This document shows positions 11,506 to 23,680 of a stretch of 64,000 bases of DNA, one piece after another; position 1 is the stretch's first letter; each line of letters starts with the position of its first letter. The stretch spans positions 16,112,530 to 16,176,529 of the forward strand of contig CAXKWD010000006.1 in NCBI GenBank assembly GCA_964059195.1, read 5' to 3'. The translations under genes and the position numbers were made by a program. Source of the stretch: Ectobius pallidus. Taxonomy: Eukaryota; Arthropoda; Insecta; Blattodea; Ectobiidae. Below the pieces are notes generated by a model that made no database searches, had not been told where the DNA came from, and saw only the letters and a list, made by a program, of their open reading frames with translations.

Positions 11506-12790
11506 CTTGTTTTCATTTCTTACATCACATGTTCTCTTTGTGTTCGAAAATGAAATAATCTCACACTTCATGACATGCTTTGTCATTGCACTAAGAGATT
11601 CTAGTAGACTTATAAGTGAAATAAAGTATTTTATCTAGTTGTTTCTCATTTACGCATAAAATACAAAACTGGTAGTACTGAAATCTGCTTGAACATAGAC
11701 GTAATACCCGGAACGAACATAATATTATTGTAAGCATTCCAATGTTTCACCGTTTCATAACGATGCCGTTTTATTGGACTGAAATAATCTTCCTAGGGTC
11801 ACTTCTTGGAGACTTTCTCGGGGAGTACTGAGTACCTTGCACAAAACTTTTCATGCTACGAAGGACAGGCAACCACCTACGTGTTGCGACACAAACCCCC
11901 AAAACATGATTGCATGGAGACGAAGGCTTTCGTAACCTGTTCCCGTAAAATTACACAACTCACACATTATCCTACTTAACATCAACTTAGTGAGATTACC
12001 TTTTTTTGAAATGTTAATAAAGTAAAATTGAATTGATTTCAGATGAGATAAAATAACTTTCTAGTAAGATGAGCTATTCAATCTAAATAAAGTTCAGGTT
12101 ATTCCTCAATCTAAGGATTGACTCCAAGAATATATTAGATTTTTCGCAGTGAAGAATGAAATGAAAGCACATATAATACAGATTCCTCGCATTTCTAAAT
12201 ACGCATGAGTGGATGAAAGGAATTCTGAAATCTCCACTGCTTATAACGAATGCAATATAATATCGAACGGCAACCATATCTATTGGCAGAGCAATGCGCT
12301 GGGATATACAAATTGTTATGACATTTGTCTTATCCTTGCCTAATACTTTAGTGCTAGTTATGGATACTTTCGATATTGACTTGCCTAAACTCTAACGGAT
12401 GAAAGGCTTTAGTTTGGTAGAATTAATATTTCCAAGTTGGATTTGAATGTTAAAGGTGGTAATCTATCTCTTTTCAATTGCAATATACTAAATAGCCTAT
12501 TATATTTTATTAAATTAATTCTTATTACGGCATACTTTCTACAAATGGAAGACCTTGCAACACGTATTATAACAATGCCCTTTCAAATTCGGAGCAGCAA
12601 ACGGCACAATTTTTAAACACCATTTTCCAAATTTTGATAGAACTAGAAATAACTAAACAATACTAAGAAGGTAAAAGCACTGCGTACCACTTTTAAATGC
12701 AGAGACCTTGGTGAAAAAGTGGCGATTCAAGACTTTATAAACATGCCGCAGCAGATTAGGCCACTGAAGCCCAAAATGATTATAACTATA
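11506..12790. other. Anonymous AT-rich DNA
   Basis: No supported gene, RNA or complete element. 12700-12740 (AAAAAGTGGCGATTCAAGAC) vaguely resembles the subterminal part of the hAT element at 7758, and may be a relic end. Confidence 0.4.
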
Positions 12791-13290
12791 CTAGCAGGTG
12801 CCCGCGATTACTTACTCAACTGCTAGATATTGTGTTTAAATCATTTATTTAACAGAAAAATAATTACATCGTTTTTAAATAAATTCGAGGAATTATGTAA
12901 TTTTACTCTTAATTATATTGTTTAACGTTAAAAATATAAATAAACAAACGAGCAAAACGAATCTTATGCTACCATATGGGCATACAAATTCCAAATGAAA
13001 CGATTAAAATGAACCATAGATTCATGAACCTTACGACAATCATGCATAAACAATTTTATTATCACGATTGATAATTAAAAAACTAAAAACCCGGTTTCGA
13101 GGTGCATTTCACTATCTACGTGCACCATCTGGTGAAAAAATGACCTCAGATTAGAGTTCCTAGCCCAAAAAAACCCCGCATAGTGTTTTTCGTCCAAATC
13201 ATTCAATGCTTTCCCATTAAGGCTTTGCCCGCGAAACTTGTAAGCTGTAAGCAACATATTGATCAATTCTAACATTTCGATTACAAGGTT
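12791..13290 (-). mobile_element. Helitron-like element fragment (3' terminus at 12791)
   Basis: On the minus strand the sequence ends CGCGGGCACCTG then CTAG followed by T, the CTRR-T rule of Helitron 3' ends, but its terminal hairpin is eroded. 13120-13165 (CCATCTGG, then TGACCTCAGATTAGAGTTCC) aligns with 53567-53600 in the related fragment that begins at 53376. The 5' (right-hand) boundary was not located and no Rep/helicase is present. Confidence 0.5.
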
Positions 13291-14269
13291 GAATTTACTG
13301 ATTATTTTGCATAATCTACAAAATTTTGAGATACATCATTTACTCAAATATAAATTTTAATAGTTTCTTTAATTTGTCAAGTCTCGTTTCATTTATTTCC
13401 AAAGCCTTATGCGAAGACTGCCAACAATACTGTTGTCATGTGAACTGTGATTTAGATTTGATAATTATGTGTAAAAAGGGGTTAAGCATTCTCAAAAACA
13501 TTTAATTTTTGGAATTTAGAATAAAAAAAGTTTCAAAATCCTTTCTTAGTGAGCACCTGCATTATGAAACGAAGGTACTGTCAAAACTCCAAGTCTCTAC
13601 TTATTATAGTTTAGGCTCTACGTTGAATCTCTGTCGTCAGTCAGGACAAAGCCTTATATATATAGAGATTAAGGCCGGTATTCAGAGTCGGCGACTTAAG
13701 AACGACTTTATAAATCTGAGCTTATTGGACAAGTCGACTTATATGTTTTTCGTATTCATATTCTTCTTTAAAGTCCTACTTTGTTAAGCCTGATTTCATA
13801 AAGCTCTACTTGTTCTACATATTAAACTCGAACTCGATAATATGAAAAATCGCATGTTCACTGCCGTAACAATTGAATTAGTGAATCGCGTTAAGATTTT
13901 TTCAGATTTCGTGTCATGCAAAGCCATCTGGGTACGTATTTCGCTTTCATGATATATTTATTTTAATTTCTTTCTGTCACTACAGATTGCAAACACAAAG
14001 AATACAATTTCAATTAAACAAACAGGGAAAAAACAGTAGAATGATATGTAGTACAATGAAATCAACGAAATGAAACAAAATAAAACAGTATGCAATCTAT
14101 AAAACATATGAAAACATTAATCCTAGAAACACACGCTACAAGAAAATGAAATAATGTATATAATGTATATAGTTTAAATATAGCCTACATTATGTAGGAG
14201 AGTGACCATATAAAAGGTTACGCATGATCTGTACAGAGTCCCTCAATACGAGAAGACATATTTCATAAT

Positions 14270-15090
14270 AGAGATGTTGATTTAGGCAGAGCGATCTGCA
14301 GAAGTCTATGAAGATCATTGTGATAGTTCCACGGCTACCAATCATCAGTCCAATTACAGATATCTCTTTTATATGGTACTTTTCCTTAAATTATTGAACC
14401 GTGGGTTCATATATTTCCTTTTTTTCGCAGTCTACCTCTTCTGGCTGCTCGGAATCTCGTTCCAATCGAACAGTTGGATCAATGATAAAACTTAGGTTCC
14501 TCTTTCTGTCAAGAGCAATGATGTCCACTATTCTTTTGCTTCCATTATTAGCAACGCAATGGACTTCTTTGGAATACTTCAAGGCCTTTTTGTGACTGGC
14601 AGGTAGCTATCTTGCTCCTAATACAATGGTGACGGGTGTTCCGCAAGAGTTTACCATGTGGTCAGCAGCCTAGAACATGAGCCAATGTTTCTATCTCGCT
14701 ACAGTGCCTGCAGCGGTTTCCATCCAGACTGCGTAAATGGATTGCCCTTACGGGAGCGACTTTACCTTGTAGTTTGATGGCGTCTCTCCATTCGGAGCTG
14801 CTAAGGCCTTTTCTAGTTTCAAGCCATCTGTTGGCCAATGGACAGTCTCCATACAGTACAACGCCTTTTCCGTGAGTTCTTTATTGACAACATTTTTTAA
14901 ATTCTTGACTTCGCAGATAGCCTCTTATGTCAGATGTTCTAACTTCCACCATTTTCTTATCAATTTCTGTTTATATTTCTTATAAATTTCACAGACGGCG
15001 GTGTGCATTGTAAACAAAGAATTCAGTTCATCCAGTGGTATTATGCAGCGTGTAAGTAAACTGATCAATAGTTTCTTGAGAATATTTTGT
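14270..15090 (-). pseudogene. R2/NeSL-like LINE polyprotein, C-terminal fragment
   Basis: Minus-strand frames give CPLANRWLETRKGLSSSEWR, then a zinc-knuckle-like CRHCSEIETLAHVLGC (near 14700). Next come VANNGSKRIVDIIALDRKRN, IDPTVRLERDSEQPEEVD and, after an in-frame stop, ISVIGLMIGSRGTIT (near 14335). The CxxC...H...C knuckle followed by a restriction-like endonuclease domain (DIIALD, then DPTVR) is the C-terminus of site-specific R2/NeSL-type LINEs. Several stops and shifts make it a relic. It lies inside the Harbinger element, either inserted there or captured; junctions with a target duplication were not found. Confidence 0.7.
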
Positions 15091-15158
15091 GTATATATTA
15101 GCTTGGAGATTGTTCATAATTAATACCGGCAATCTTCTGTATTTATTTCGACAGAGAT

Positions 15159-15386
15159 TCAAAACAGCTTAGGAAGCTTTGGGGCGATGTGAAATGCCAG
15201 CAGAGAGAAATGCTGATGAAAGATAGGCGATTGATATTTCCAAAATTGTGTCTTCTTGAAACGATATATATTTTTAAATTCATTGTCACTGTAGAATTTG
15301 AATGGATTCATGATGTTTCGCAAATAACGCTTTGGGGTGCGATTTTCTTCTAATACCTCGCCGAGATCCTCAAAATCACTAACCAT
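15159..15386 (-). pseudogene. HARBI1-like transposase, N-terminal fragment
   Basis: The 75-codon frame begins MVSDFEDLGEVLEE and contains NPFKFYSDNEFKNIYRFKK, matching the 'P...Y.D.EF..RFR.SK' segment at the start of HARBI1-type nucleases. The ATG at 15386 is a plausible natural start about 195 bp inside the right terminus. The frame ends before any DDE residue, so it is non-functional. It supports assigning the surrounding element to PIF/Harbinger. Confidence 0.65.
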
Positions 15387-15582
15387 AGTACTGGTTTAAA
15401 CTGAAATAAGTCTTACTTTAGTGACTATGAATAGCAATAAGTTCGACTTTGTAAATTCTCACTTTATAAAGTAACTACGTCATAAGTACGACTTGTTTTG
15501 TGCCAGAAACTCAACTTAAGACGAGATTAAAGTTCGATTTGGATATAAGTACGACTTATTGCGACTATGAATACCGGCCTAA

Positions 15583-16390
15583 GACCTCACTTAGCACACA
15601 TTATCATCAGTTTATTATTGCAATGGTATTTATATTTCGTTTGTATTGAAGTGTCTGCCTATGATTAACTTTCATCACTGCAATGCGTCCAACACCCGAA
15701 ATAAAAATATTTTCTACATGAAATTCGGGCAATTACACTCTCTATATCGAAGGTTATCAATTAGCTCCTCAGTTTGAATCCCGAAGCTGATCATATCACA
15801 TTCCAGTCCTCCATCTTTTAAAAAATCCTAGAAGTGTGGGATCGAACCCAGACCTGCAGATTATCCTCTAGACACACAGGTGGTCACGTAACTAGAACAA
15901 ATACTGTTGCTTCTGAAAGTTCTGATTGTGAATGGACGTATAATAATACAATCAGGTCGACCTCCCCATCCACCGATGTCTTATTCGCTACTACATAAGC
16001 TATGATTAAAATGAAGGGTACAAGTACAATACCAATGTCAGTCTCGCACATTCGTATTACACTTATGTTACACTCAGGTACAGAGTTTCGGAAAAGCAAT
16101 GAAACATTTAAATGATCAAAAATCGATTCATACATCTGATTAACAGTCGATCAGGTTATAATAGTTCCTAAGAAATTAACACTGATCCAATATCAGAGCT
16201 GGATGATACGAAGAAATAATTGGTTAACTGAACAATGTGCTTGTTCCATTCCACAAACCAGGACTCAAACCATAACCGTTATGCTACCAGCTAATGGCAT
16301 AACGACATGAGGGATTGCGCTACTGATCCTCCAACAAAATCTGCTCACAGGACATTTACTAGCAGAGATTTACAAACGCTGTGAGAAAGC
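15583..16390. other. Anonymous DNA with one tRNA-like patch
   Basis: No gene is supported. At 15838-15895 the minus strand reads GTCTGGGTTCGATCCC, a good B box, preceded by a weak A-box region: probably a SINE head relic. Confidence 0.4.
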
Positions 16391-16391
16391 A

Positions 16392-16401
16392 AATAATAAT
16401 A

Positions 16402-16444
<43 letters not shown>
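16392..16444. repeat. (TAA)n microsatellite, 5' flank of LINE
   Basis: About 17 AAT units with one AGT variant are directly abutted by the open reading frame of the Dong-like LINE. Confidence 0.9.
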
Positions 16445-16446
<2 letters not shown>

Positions 16447-18892
16447 GTCGAACCCAATAAAGCACAATGATGAAGCCCACTGGATTAGGGAAATGAAAGA
16501 TACAACTAATGAAGTTAATCAGATGGCACCCAAGGATGTTGAAATAGAAGAGGTACAACAGAGCATCAAGAAATTACAGAATGGGAAGGCCCCAGGTGTA
16601 GACCGCATACACAACTATTACTATAAGAAATTTACGTGTTCTCACTTCCTCCTGGCTCAACATTTCCAGAAATTTCTAGATGACCCAGCATCGTTTCCAG
16701 ATTACTTATGTACTGGTATTACATACTTGAAACCAAAAAGTGAAGACCTGCAAAATCCAGCTAAATATCGACCCATAACATGTTTATCTACAATATATAA
16801 GATATTTACATCTGTAATAGCAAATAGAATTCTGACACATTGTGAGAAAAACTACATCATTGCTGAGGAGCAAAAGGGTTGTAAAAAGAATACCAAGGGA
16901 TGCAAGGAGCAATTGACAATTGACAATGTGGTGCTAGAACAAGCCCATCAAAAATCCAGGAACCTATTCACATGTTTCATAGACTATAAAAAGGCTTTTG
17001 ATTCAGTCCCCCACACTTGGTTCATACATGTCATGGAACTATATAAAGTTGATTTCTCGATCATCAACTTCATGAAGACTGTGATGACAAGCTGGAATAC
17101 CTCACTTCAACTTTGTCAGGGCAACATAAATGTTACAACGAGACCCATACCAATCCGACGAGGCATATTCCAAGGGGATTCGTTAAGTCCATTATGGTTT
17201 TGCATGGCATTAAATCCATTATCTACACTACTGAACACAAGTGAGTATGAATTTAATATTAAGAGCAAGCAAGAAGAACCATACAAAATCAGCCATCTAC
17301 TTTATATGGATGACATTAAGCTGTATGCCTCTACCAAACCCCACCTCCAACACCTCATTTCAATCACGAAGACCTTTTCTTCCGATATAGGTATGGAGTT
17401 TGGATTGGACAAATGTAGAACCCAAACTGTCATTAGAGGATCTTACTCAGCACAAGGGACAAGTTTAAAAGATGAACCCATACAACCATTAGAGGAGGAA
17501 GAAATGTACAAGTATCTTGGATTCAAGCAGAGCACTCGTATGAAACAAGCAGAGATCAAGAGAAATGTTACACAGCAATACCTAGCACGCCTTGCCAAAG
17601 TACTATCATCAAAACTGACAGCTAAAAACCTTACCAAAGCAGTCAATACATATGCCATACCACTACTTACATACTCTTTTGGTGTCATAAAATGGTCTCA
17701 AACAGAACTTCAACAACTACAAACAAAAACAGTAGTTTCACTTACCCGACACCGCATGCATCATCCAAAATCTGCAACAGAGCGTCTAACTCTTCCGAGA
17801 TCAGAGGGTGGTCGGGGCTTTTTATCCATTGTAAATCTACACAACAAGCAGATATCAAGTCTACGAGAATACTTCCACTCCAGAGCTGATGCGACATGTC
17901 TTCACCATGCGGTATGCACAGCTGACATAAAATATACACCCCTCAATCTATCGTCACTGGAAATGCCAGTCCCTGTTCCAACTACAAAGGAGACAAAGGT
18001 AGCAGCATGGAAGCAAAAATCTCTCCATGGGAAATATCCATACGAGCTGGATCAGCCTCATATCGACAAGTCTGCGTCGCACGCTTGGCTGACCTATCCT
18101 GGTCTTTTCCCAGAAACGGAAGGATTTGTTTTGGCCATCCAGGATCAAGTGATAGCCACACGGAACTATCGAAGATTCATCATGAATGATCCAACAGTTG
18201 TCACAGACAAATGCAGACGTTGTTCCAGAGCTACAGAAAGCATACAGCACATTATATCTGGCTGCCCACACTTGGCTAACTCTGATTACAAGCACCGACA
18301 TGACCAAGTAGCTAAAATTATTTACCAGAAACTTTCTGTAAAATGTGGATTTGTTCAGACACCACCAACTGCATATTGGAAATACACACCCCCACCAGTT
18401 CTAGAAAACTCTTCTTACAAGCTACTATGGGACCGGGATGTTATAACCGATGACATATGCAGCAACAACAGGCCGGATATAATTTTCATCGATAAAGCAA
18501 AAAGATCTGCATTTCTCATAGAAATTGCTTGTCCAAACTCTTCCAATCTGCAAACAACAATAGCTACAAAGATATCAAAATACACAGAACTAGCGATAGA
18601 AATACAACGCATGTGGAAGCTAGAATCAGTTACCACAGTCCCAATAGTGATATCATGCACAGGAGTCATTCCAAAAAGCTTACACAGCTCCCTGGCAGCA
18701 CTGAACCTGCACCACCATATGTTCGTTGAATTGCAGAAAGCTACTCTTCTCAGCACATGCCACACTGTCAGAAAGTTTCTAGGAGCAACTTTCATCCTAC
18801 ATGAAACTGTACAACATGAAGATCCAAGCCTCAGTTCTGGTGGTATTGAAGGACAGAACCCGAAAGAAGTAGATGAAGAAACAATGACATAA
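16445..18892 (+). CDS. Dong/R4-like LINE reverse transcriptase-endonuclease, 5'-truncated
   Basis: The ATG at 16493 opens 799 codons, but the same frame is open back to 16445, just where the TAA repeat ends (WSNPIKHNDEAHWIREMK precedes the Met). The start is therefore a truncation point and the true N-terminus is missing. Residue positions are counted from the Met. Reverse transcriptase: FIDYKKAFDSVP (about 162-173), RGIFQGDSLSPL (about 222-233) and catalytic YMDD (about 271-274). Then a CCHC knuckle CRRCSRATESIQHIISGC (about 574-591) and a restriction-like endonuclease region with RPDIIFID and LIEIACP (about 661-680). This domain order defines the R2/R4/NeSL superclade; the TAA target points to Dong (R4 clade, known from Bombyx). 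No stop or frameshift is seen, so the copy is young though truncated. Confidence 0.85.
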
Positions 18893-19055
18893 TTTGTGTA
18901 AATGTAAACATTTATTGTATGTGTCCTGTAATTCATAATGTTGTAAATATTTGTAGATGTTGGCAATCTTATAGTTAAGAGGGGGACTCCTTGTTTAGGC
19001 CGAGTCTGCCCGATATGTTACCGGCGTAAGCCGAGCCTACCTAAGTGTCAATAAA
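18893..19055 (+). other. 3' UTR of the Dong-like LINE
   Basis: A 160-bp tail follows the stop codon and contains GGCCGAGTCTGCCCG and CCGGCGTAAGCCG, both able to form short stems. It ends in AATAAAAATAATAAT, which merges with the downstream TAA repeat. In R2-type elements such tails are bound by the reverse transcriptase; that role here is inferred. Confidence 0.6.
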
Positions 19056-19082
19056 AATAATAATAATAATAATAATAATAAT
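19056..19082. repeat. (TAA)n microsatellite, 3' flank of LINE
   Basis: Nine AAT units follow the LINE 3' end. Together with the run at 16392-16444 the LINE is bracketed by TAA repeats. Confidence 0.9.
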
Positions 19083-19254
19083 GTCAAACTCCAATATAAT
19101 TATTTAGTGATTAAACAGACCAACGTCATTTTGATGCCTTAGAATTTATACTCATTCTTGGGTATAATTAGATCGCTGATGCTAAATGTACCATTAGTTT
19201 TGCCCTATGAGATATGACATTACCATTATGCATATTATCCCATGTGAACAGGCT

Positions 19255-20055
19255 AGCTCCGAAACGGAAAATCGTATGAAAACAAAATTTCGTATTTGGG
19301 TAAGGTACTTTTGAAAATGTGAGGCTTTGATTGGCGACAAGTTTCTCTTATTTTTAAGGGGACTTTACATGAAGAAATTTTCGTTCTTCGCGATTTTCTC
19401 GGAAACGGCTCTAACGGTTTTCTTTAAATTTTGCACATGGGTTGCTTACACTAAGAGCTAAAACTTTTATTGAAAATATTTTTTCGAAAAAATTATCTGA
19501 AGGGTAGTTATAAGTCACCCACTGTGAATACACGCTCTTTGCAATAAGGCCTGTTGTAACGGAAAATAGTACGAAAACAGAATTTTGTATTTGGGTTAGG
19601 TATCTTCTGAGGCTGTGATACGAAGATTGGCGACAACCTTCTCTTTATTTAAGGGGACCGACCTGTGAAATTTGAAAAATCTACATTTCTTAACCGATTT
19701 TCTTGATTTTTTTTACCTGTCTTTAGTTAGAACTAATGCAATTAATATATAAATTTTCTGGACTGTGAATTAAGTAGATCCAGAGAAAAAAATGTCATGG
19801 TTTTTTAAGCGTTGTATGGCAAAAGGCCCTCGCGTAGAAGTTTTCAATTTTTTGGGACAAACTTGCAGATTTGATGTCTTAAGGGGACTTTATATTCAGG
19901 CAATATTGTTTTTTGTGATTTTCTCAAAAACGGCTCTAACGATTTCCTTTAAAGTTTGTACATGGAGAGTTTATGCCAAGAGCTAAAACTTTTACTTGAA
20001 ACTTTTTATAAAAAAGTTCTCTGAAGGGTGGTTGTAAGCTACCCACTGTTTGTAG
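19255..20055. repeat. Degenerate direct repeats
   Basis: 19358-19525 and 19879-20050 align through TTAAGGGGACTTTA, an AACGGCTCTAACG box, an AGAGCTAAAACTTTTA box and CTGAAGGGT(A/G)GTT, about 521 bp apart. A second pair (about 19258-19355 and 19555-19650) shares ACGGAAAAT, TTTGGGT(A/T)AGG and GATTGGCGACAA words. No coding sense is found; it is probably a relic of a repeat with internal duplication. Confidence 0.6.
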
Positions 20056-21105
20056 AAACTGTGTTGACTGGTGAAGAACTCAATACGCGGACATTCATGG
20101 CCCCTTATTCTATATAAGCACGTGAAGTGAGAAAGATGTATAGTTGGACATGCTTACAGGAAAGAAATATCTGAGGGGAATATTCAATAAATTTGGAAAT
20201 TATTCTGAACGGCGAAAAGTTCAATAAACGTTTGCAGTCACTTATTTTCTCTTCTTTTTTTGTTTGTCCATAGCCTGCGTTTTTAGTCGCAACATTCAAA
20301 GGAGGGGCTATAAGGTTATTTATAGCATAATTAGCGCAAAATTATGTCTTGCGATTCTGTACAAGGATATGTGAATACTGCTAAGTTTTACTTCGGCAGA
20401 GGAAGTTATGTGACTTTCACATCAGATTTTCTTTTTCATTCAATTACCAGCCAATGACACTTAACCATTTAAAAGGATAATGGCGTCGTTTTAACCTATA
20501 CCTGTAATGTAAATATCCGTAGTTACGCAATAAAATTAACTGTTTTTAATATACTTTAGCGTATGACAAGTACAGCCTGAGTTTTCAATGCAAGGTTTGT
20601 CGTGCTTTCCAGTTGATAGGTGATTCTTGTGGTTTTTGCTTGTGATAAACACAGTAGCTACATAGACACAACGAGTAATAATTAACTCTCTGTGTGCGGT
20701 TGATTTTCAAAGAGATCCAGATATCTGCAAATCATATCTAGGGACCCTATTATATGGTGAAATAAAATGGTTTCTAGCGGTACTATAAATGGTTCCACAG
20801 CGGTGACTATTTTGCATTTATTTTATGGAATTACGCAATATATTTACGCAAATGTATTTCTTCAGTTAATTAAATAATTTAAAAAGCTTATAAACACGAG
20901 TAATTAACAAATTATTAATTACTACATAAACTCTCTCATAATGTATAAGCAAGAAATTGATCTAGTAACTACACACCTGACTTGTGGAAATTCAAATTGC
21001 ATGTCCAAAATACATATACATAAGCGCCTTAGTATTATCAGGGCGAAGGTTTGTTCGTTGCGGAGTCACAATGTTAGAATATGCTGAGAATCCCCTCTCG
21101 CTGTC
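20056..21105. other. Anonymous AT-rich DNA
   Basis: Nothing recognisable: no domain, tRNA or terminal repeat was found. Confidence 0.4.
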
Positions 21106-21117
21106 AACAATTATTGT

Positions 21118-22438
21118 GGAGCTTGTGTTGAAAACAAGACAACTCCTTCATTTCTAATTTTACAGAAAGTGAAAAAACTAAAAATGACTCTCACATTAAG
21201 ACTACAATTTCCATATTTTATGGTAATTTAGAGGTGGCAGGTATATTTTGATTATTGTTAGTTTTTTAAACAAATTTAATATCGCTTTGAGTTATTACAA
21301 AAAAAACTTATGGACTTGTTCAGTTTTGATTGGTACAGTTCGATTTTTTCAGTATTAATTGAAAGTGGTATGGACTTATTCAGTTTTGTTCTTGAGGTAA
21401 TATGACTTTGTTTATTTTACACATACCTTTTAATCTTTTCCCCATCTTTCTTTCGGCCTGCAGACTGTCTCTTTTTTGGCCCGCAGATAACGGAACACAC
21501 TACAGTTTCTTCCATCTTCTGTATTTCATGTTACAGGGAAAACTGTCTTTTATAACAAGAACAGCTTATATTTGAAGCATTGGGTGCAATAAACTACCAG
21601 GGTCATGTAGGGGTTAGTTCACTGACCTTGCAAAGAAGTTTTGTTGAAACAAATATTTTTCAAACAAAAGAGCTGGAAAGGTATAGTGGAGGCTAGACCT
21701 ATGTAGACAGTCGGGACGCTTTGAGGATTAAGCCATTGTCTGGCACTTTAGGAGTGGTATATGGTACTGACTGAACGGCACTCGTCTGGTGCCCACGTGG
21801 AGTCATAGCTTAAATGTCAAAAATTCAGAAATGAGCGCTGATTGGTTGCACACGAAATTCTATTGGCTGTCAGGCAAGTTCAACGCCAAGAAAACATGCT
21901 GAAAATCCAGAATATACAACTCTATTGTCCAAGACACCCTCATTTCAAGTTATTAACTGAGGATTATAAGGGTCTGTCGGCATTGCCTTGAAGAAAGTTG
22001 TATATGTAGAAGTTGCCTCCACAATATATACCCTGCCAACTTATGGGGTGTGGAGACTGTTGAACGGAAGTGACAAACAATGCATTCCTAGAGTCCCTTT
22101 CAGATGCCACAACCTTATTTACACAATACGAGTATTTTCATCTCGAAATGTAAAATGTAATTCAGTTTTGATTAAAACATTGTTTAGTGGATACTATTTA
22201 TATGGGACATGTTTGCTATTGACTGGAAAAGAATGGAATAATTTTCTCTTAAATTTCTTCTGGACTTGTTCTAATTTGACTGAAAAGCCTTACTTTAAGC
22301 CCAATTTTCTGTGGGACTTGTTTGGATTTCGTTGAAAATCATTGCAGATATCGATGGCATTCAGTAAAATTGTACCGAAAACATCATAAACTCATTTTTT
22401 CCCAATGGTGGACTTGTCTCGTTTTGAACGCAAGCTCC
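21118..22438. mobile_element. Unclassified TIR element (1321 bp)
   Basis: The left end GGAGCTTGTGTTGAAAACAA and the right end, reversed, GGAGCTTGCGTTCAAAACGA are inverted repeats of about 28 bp. Both are flanked by ACAATTATTGT (21107-21117 and 22439-22449). Since that word is itself nearly palindromic, it could be an 11-bp target duplication (as in Mutator-like elements) or part of the terminal repeat. Five internal copies of a GGACTTGTxxxxTTTTGA-like word (about 21311, 21371, 22261, 22315, 22410) resemble the terminus. No transposase was recognised. Confidence 0.55.
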
Positions 22439-22551
22439 ACAATTATTGTCGAAAACCACACTGGTTGCAGGGACGTTTCAGCCCAAGTACCAAAGTACTT
22501 CAATTAGCCCTTTCAAAACCTGCACAATAAGGTCACCCTCTCCTTCACTAC

Positions 22552-22580
22552 CTGCAGCTTCCTTCACTTGTGTTTGAAGG
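22552..22580 (-). pseudogene. Exon candidate, downstream piece (split by gypsy)
   Basis: This short piece continues the minus-strand frame of 35875-36102 once the gypsy element and one AAGG copy are ignored. It would end at a good donor, CAG followed by GTAGTG, with its last exon base at 22552. If that donor is not used, the frame stays open for about 27 more codons. The gene is not identified. Confidence 0.35.
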
Positions 22581-23680
22581 TATGGGAGTTCTTTGGGTGG
22601 TTATTAAGTGGGAGTTCTTTATAGCTCGTTAGTTTACTTGCATAAATATTCACTACTTAATATGTTGGGCGCCAGGTTATAAAACCAATATGTATTTCCA
22701 GATCCGACGAATCTAGGCTCAGCTCACGGTAGAATCACACACCTCTTAACTCTAGGGCTATGGCATTTTACATACTGAACAACTGCGGGAAATTTAGAGA
22801 ATTGTGTTGTGATATAACTACTTTTATTTGTGAAAACGGAATACATCAAACTATTTTACAGTAGTCCTTAATCTAACAATTGTTTATTAGAGTGAGCTCG
22901 TCTTACACAGGCCAGTAATCTAATAATTCACTTAATATGACAGACGATTAGATTATAATTCGCGTACTCTCTGAATGTGTTTTTTTTTGTTGATGACTGA
23001 TTACAACTCGCGTACTCGCTGAATGTGTTTTTATGTTGAAGACTTATCTCTCCGAGTTCCGACAGACGATTCTTAAGAGTTTATGATTAGGACACGTTGA
23101 AGACATTCTGAATATTTATTGAAGACTTCTCTACAACTTATTGAAGACTTGTTCACAACTTACTGAGAGCTTTTTTACAACTAACTTTTTGATATTTTCA
23201 CATAACTCTAATATGTCTAAGCGGCATATTAGGTACTCTCTTATTGGTTATAATCCATTGGTACATTTTACCTAGGAATATAAACAATAAGATCCTATTG
23301 GCTCACAGAACATAAGTCTCGCCCACTCTAGTTACTTTCTTTGTCATTTTTATTACATAGTATTTTTGAGGTTCCCCCAGGTTTCTAAAATGAGTGGCGT
23401 GATGACGCTACGCTCAGAGTTCATAGCCTCTAACGGGACATTTGATCCCTAATAAAACTATCCATCACAAAACTGTCTGCTGTATTTTGCACAGCTATTG
23501 ATTCTTCAGTTTTGTGTTTACTTTTTATTACCCCAATATCCTGCAAACTTACCCTCTGCTAAATGTAATACTGGCATTAGCTCTCCACATGACTATGCTT
23601 TATACTTATTCATTATTTATTTCAGATATCTTAAGTTTAATTCCTACTATTAATTCTTTACACTGGTAATTTTCGCCACA
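22581..23680 (-). repeat. Gypsy 3' LTR
   Basis: 1100 bp; on the plus strand it starts TATGGGAGTT and ends TTTCGCCACA. By eye it differs from the other LTR at about four positions: one T-run length change and substitutions near 23070, 23237 and 23300. Confidence 0.92.

Larger units (their letters stand above)
13673..15579 (-). mobile_element. PIF/Harbinger transposon, decayed (1907 bp)
   Basis: The left terminus is GGCCGGTATTCAGAGTCG and the right, reversed, GGCCGGTATTCATAGTCGC, flanked by TAA at 13670-13672 and 15580-15582. The subterminal regions on both sides carry repeated (A)AGTACGACTTA/AAGTCG words. A HARBI1-like N-terminal frame lies near the right end on the minus strand, so this descends from an autonomous copy. 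The middle holds an R2-like LINE fragment, and the catalytic DDE region is missing. Confidence 0.85.

Noticed and set aside
21988..22335. 115-codon plus-strand frame
   Set aside because: It lies inside a TIR element, has no recognised domain and crosses the repeated GGACTTGT words.
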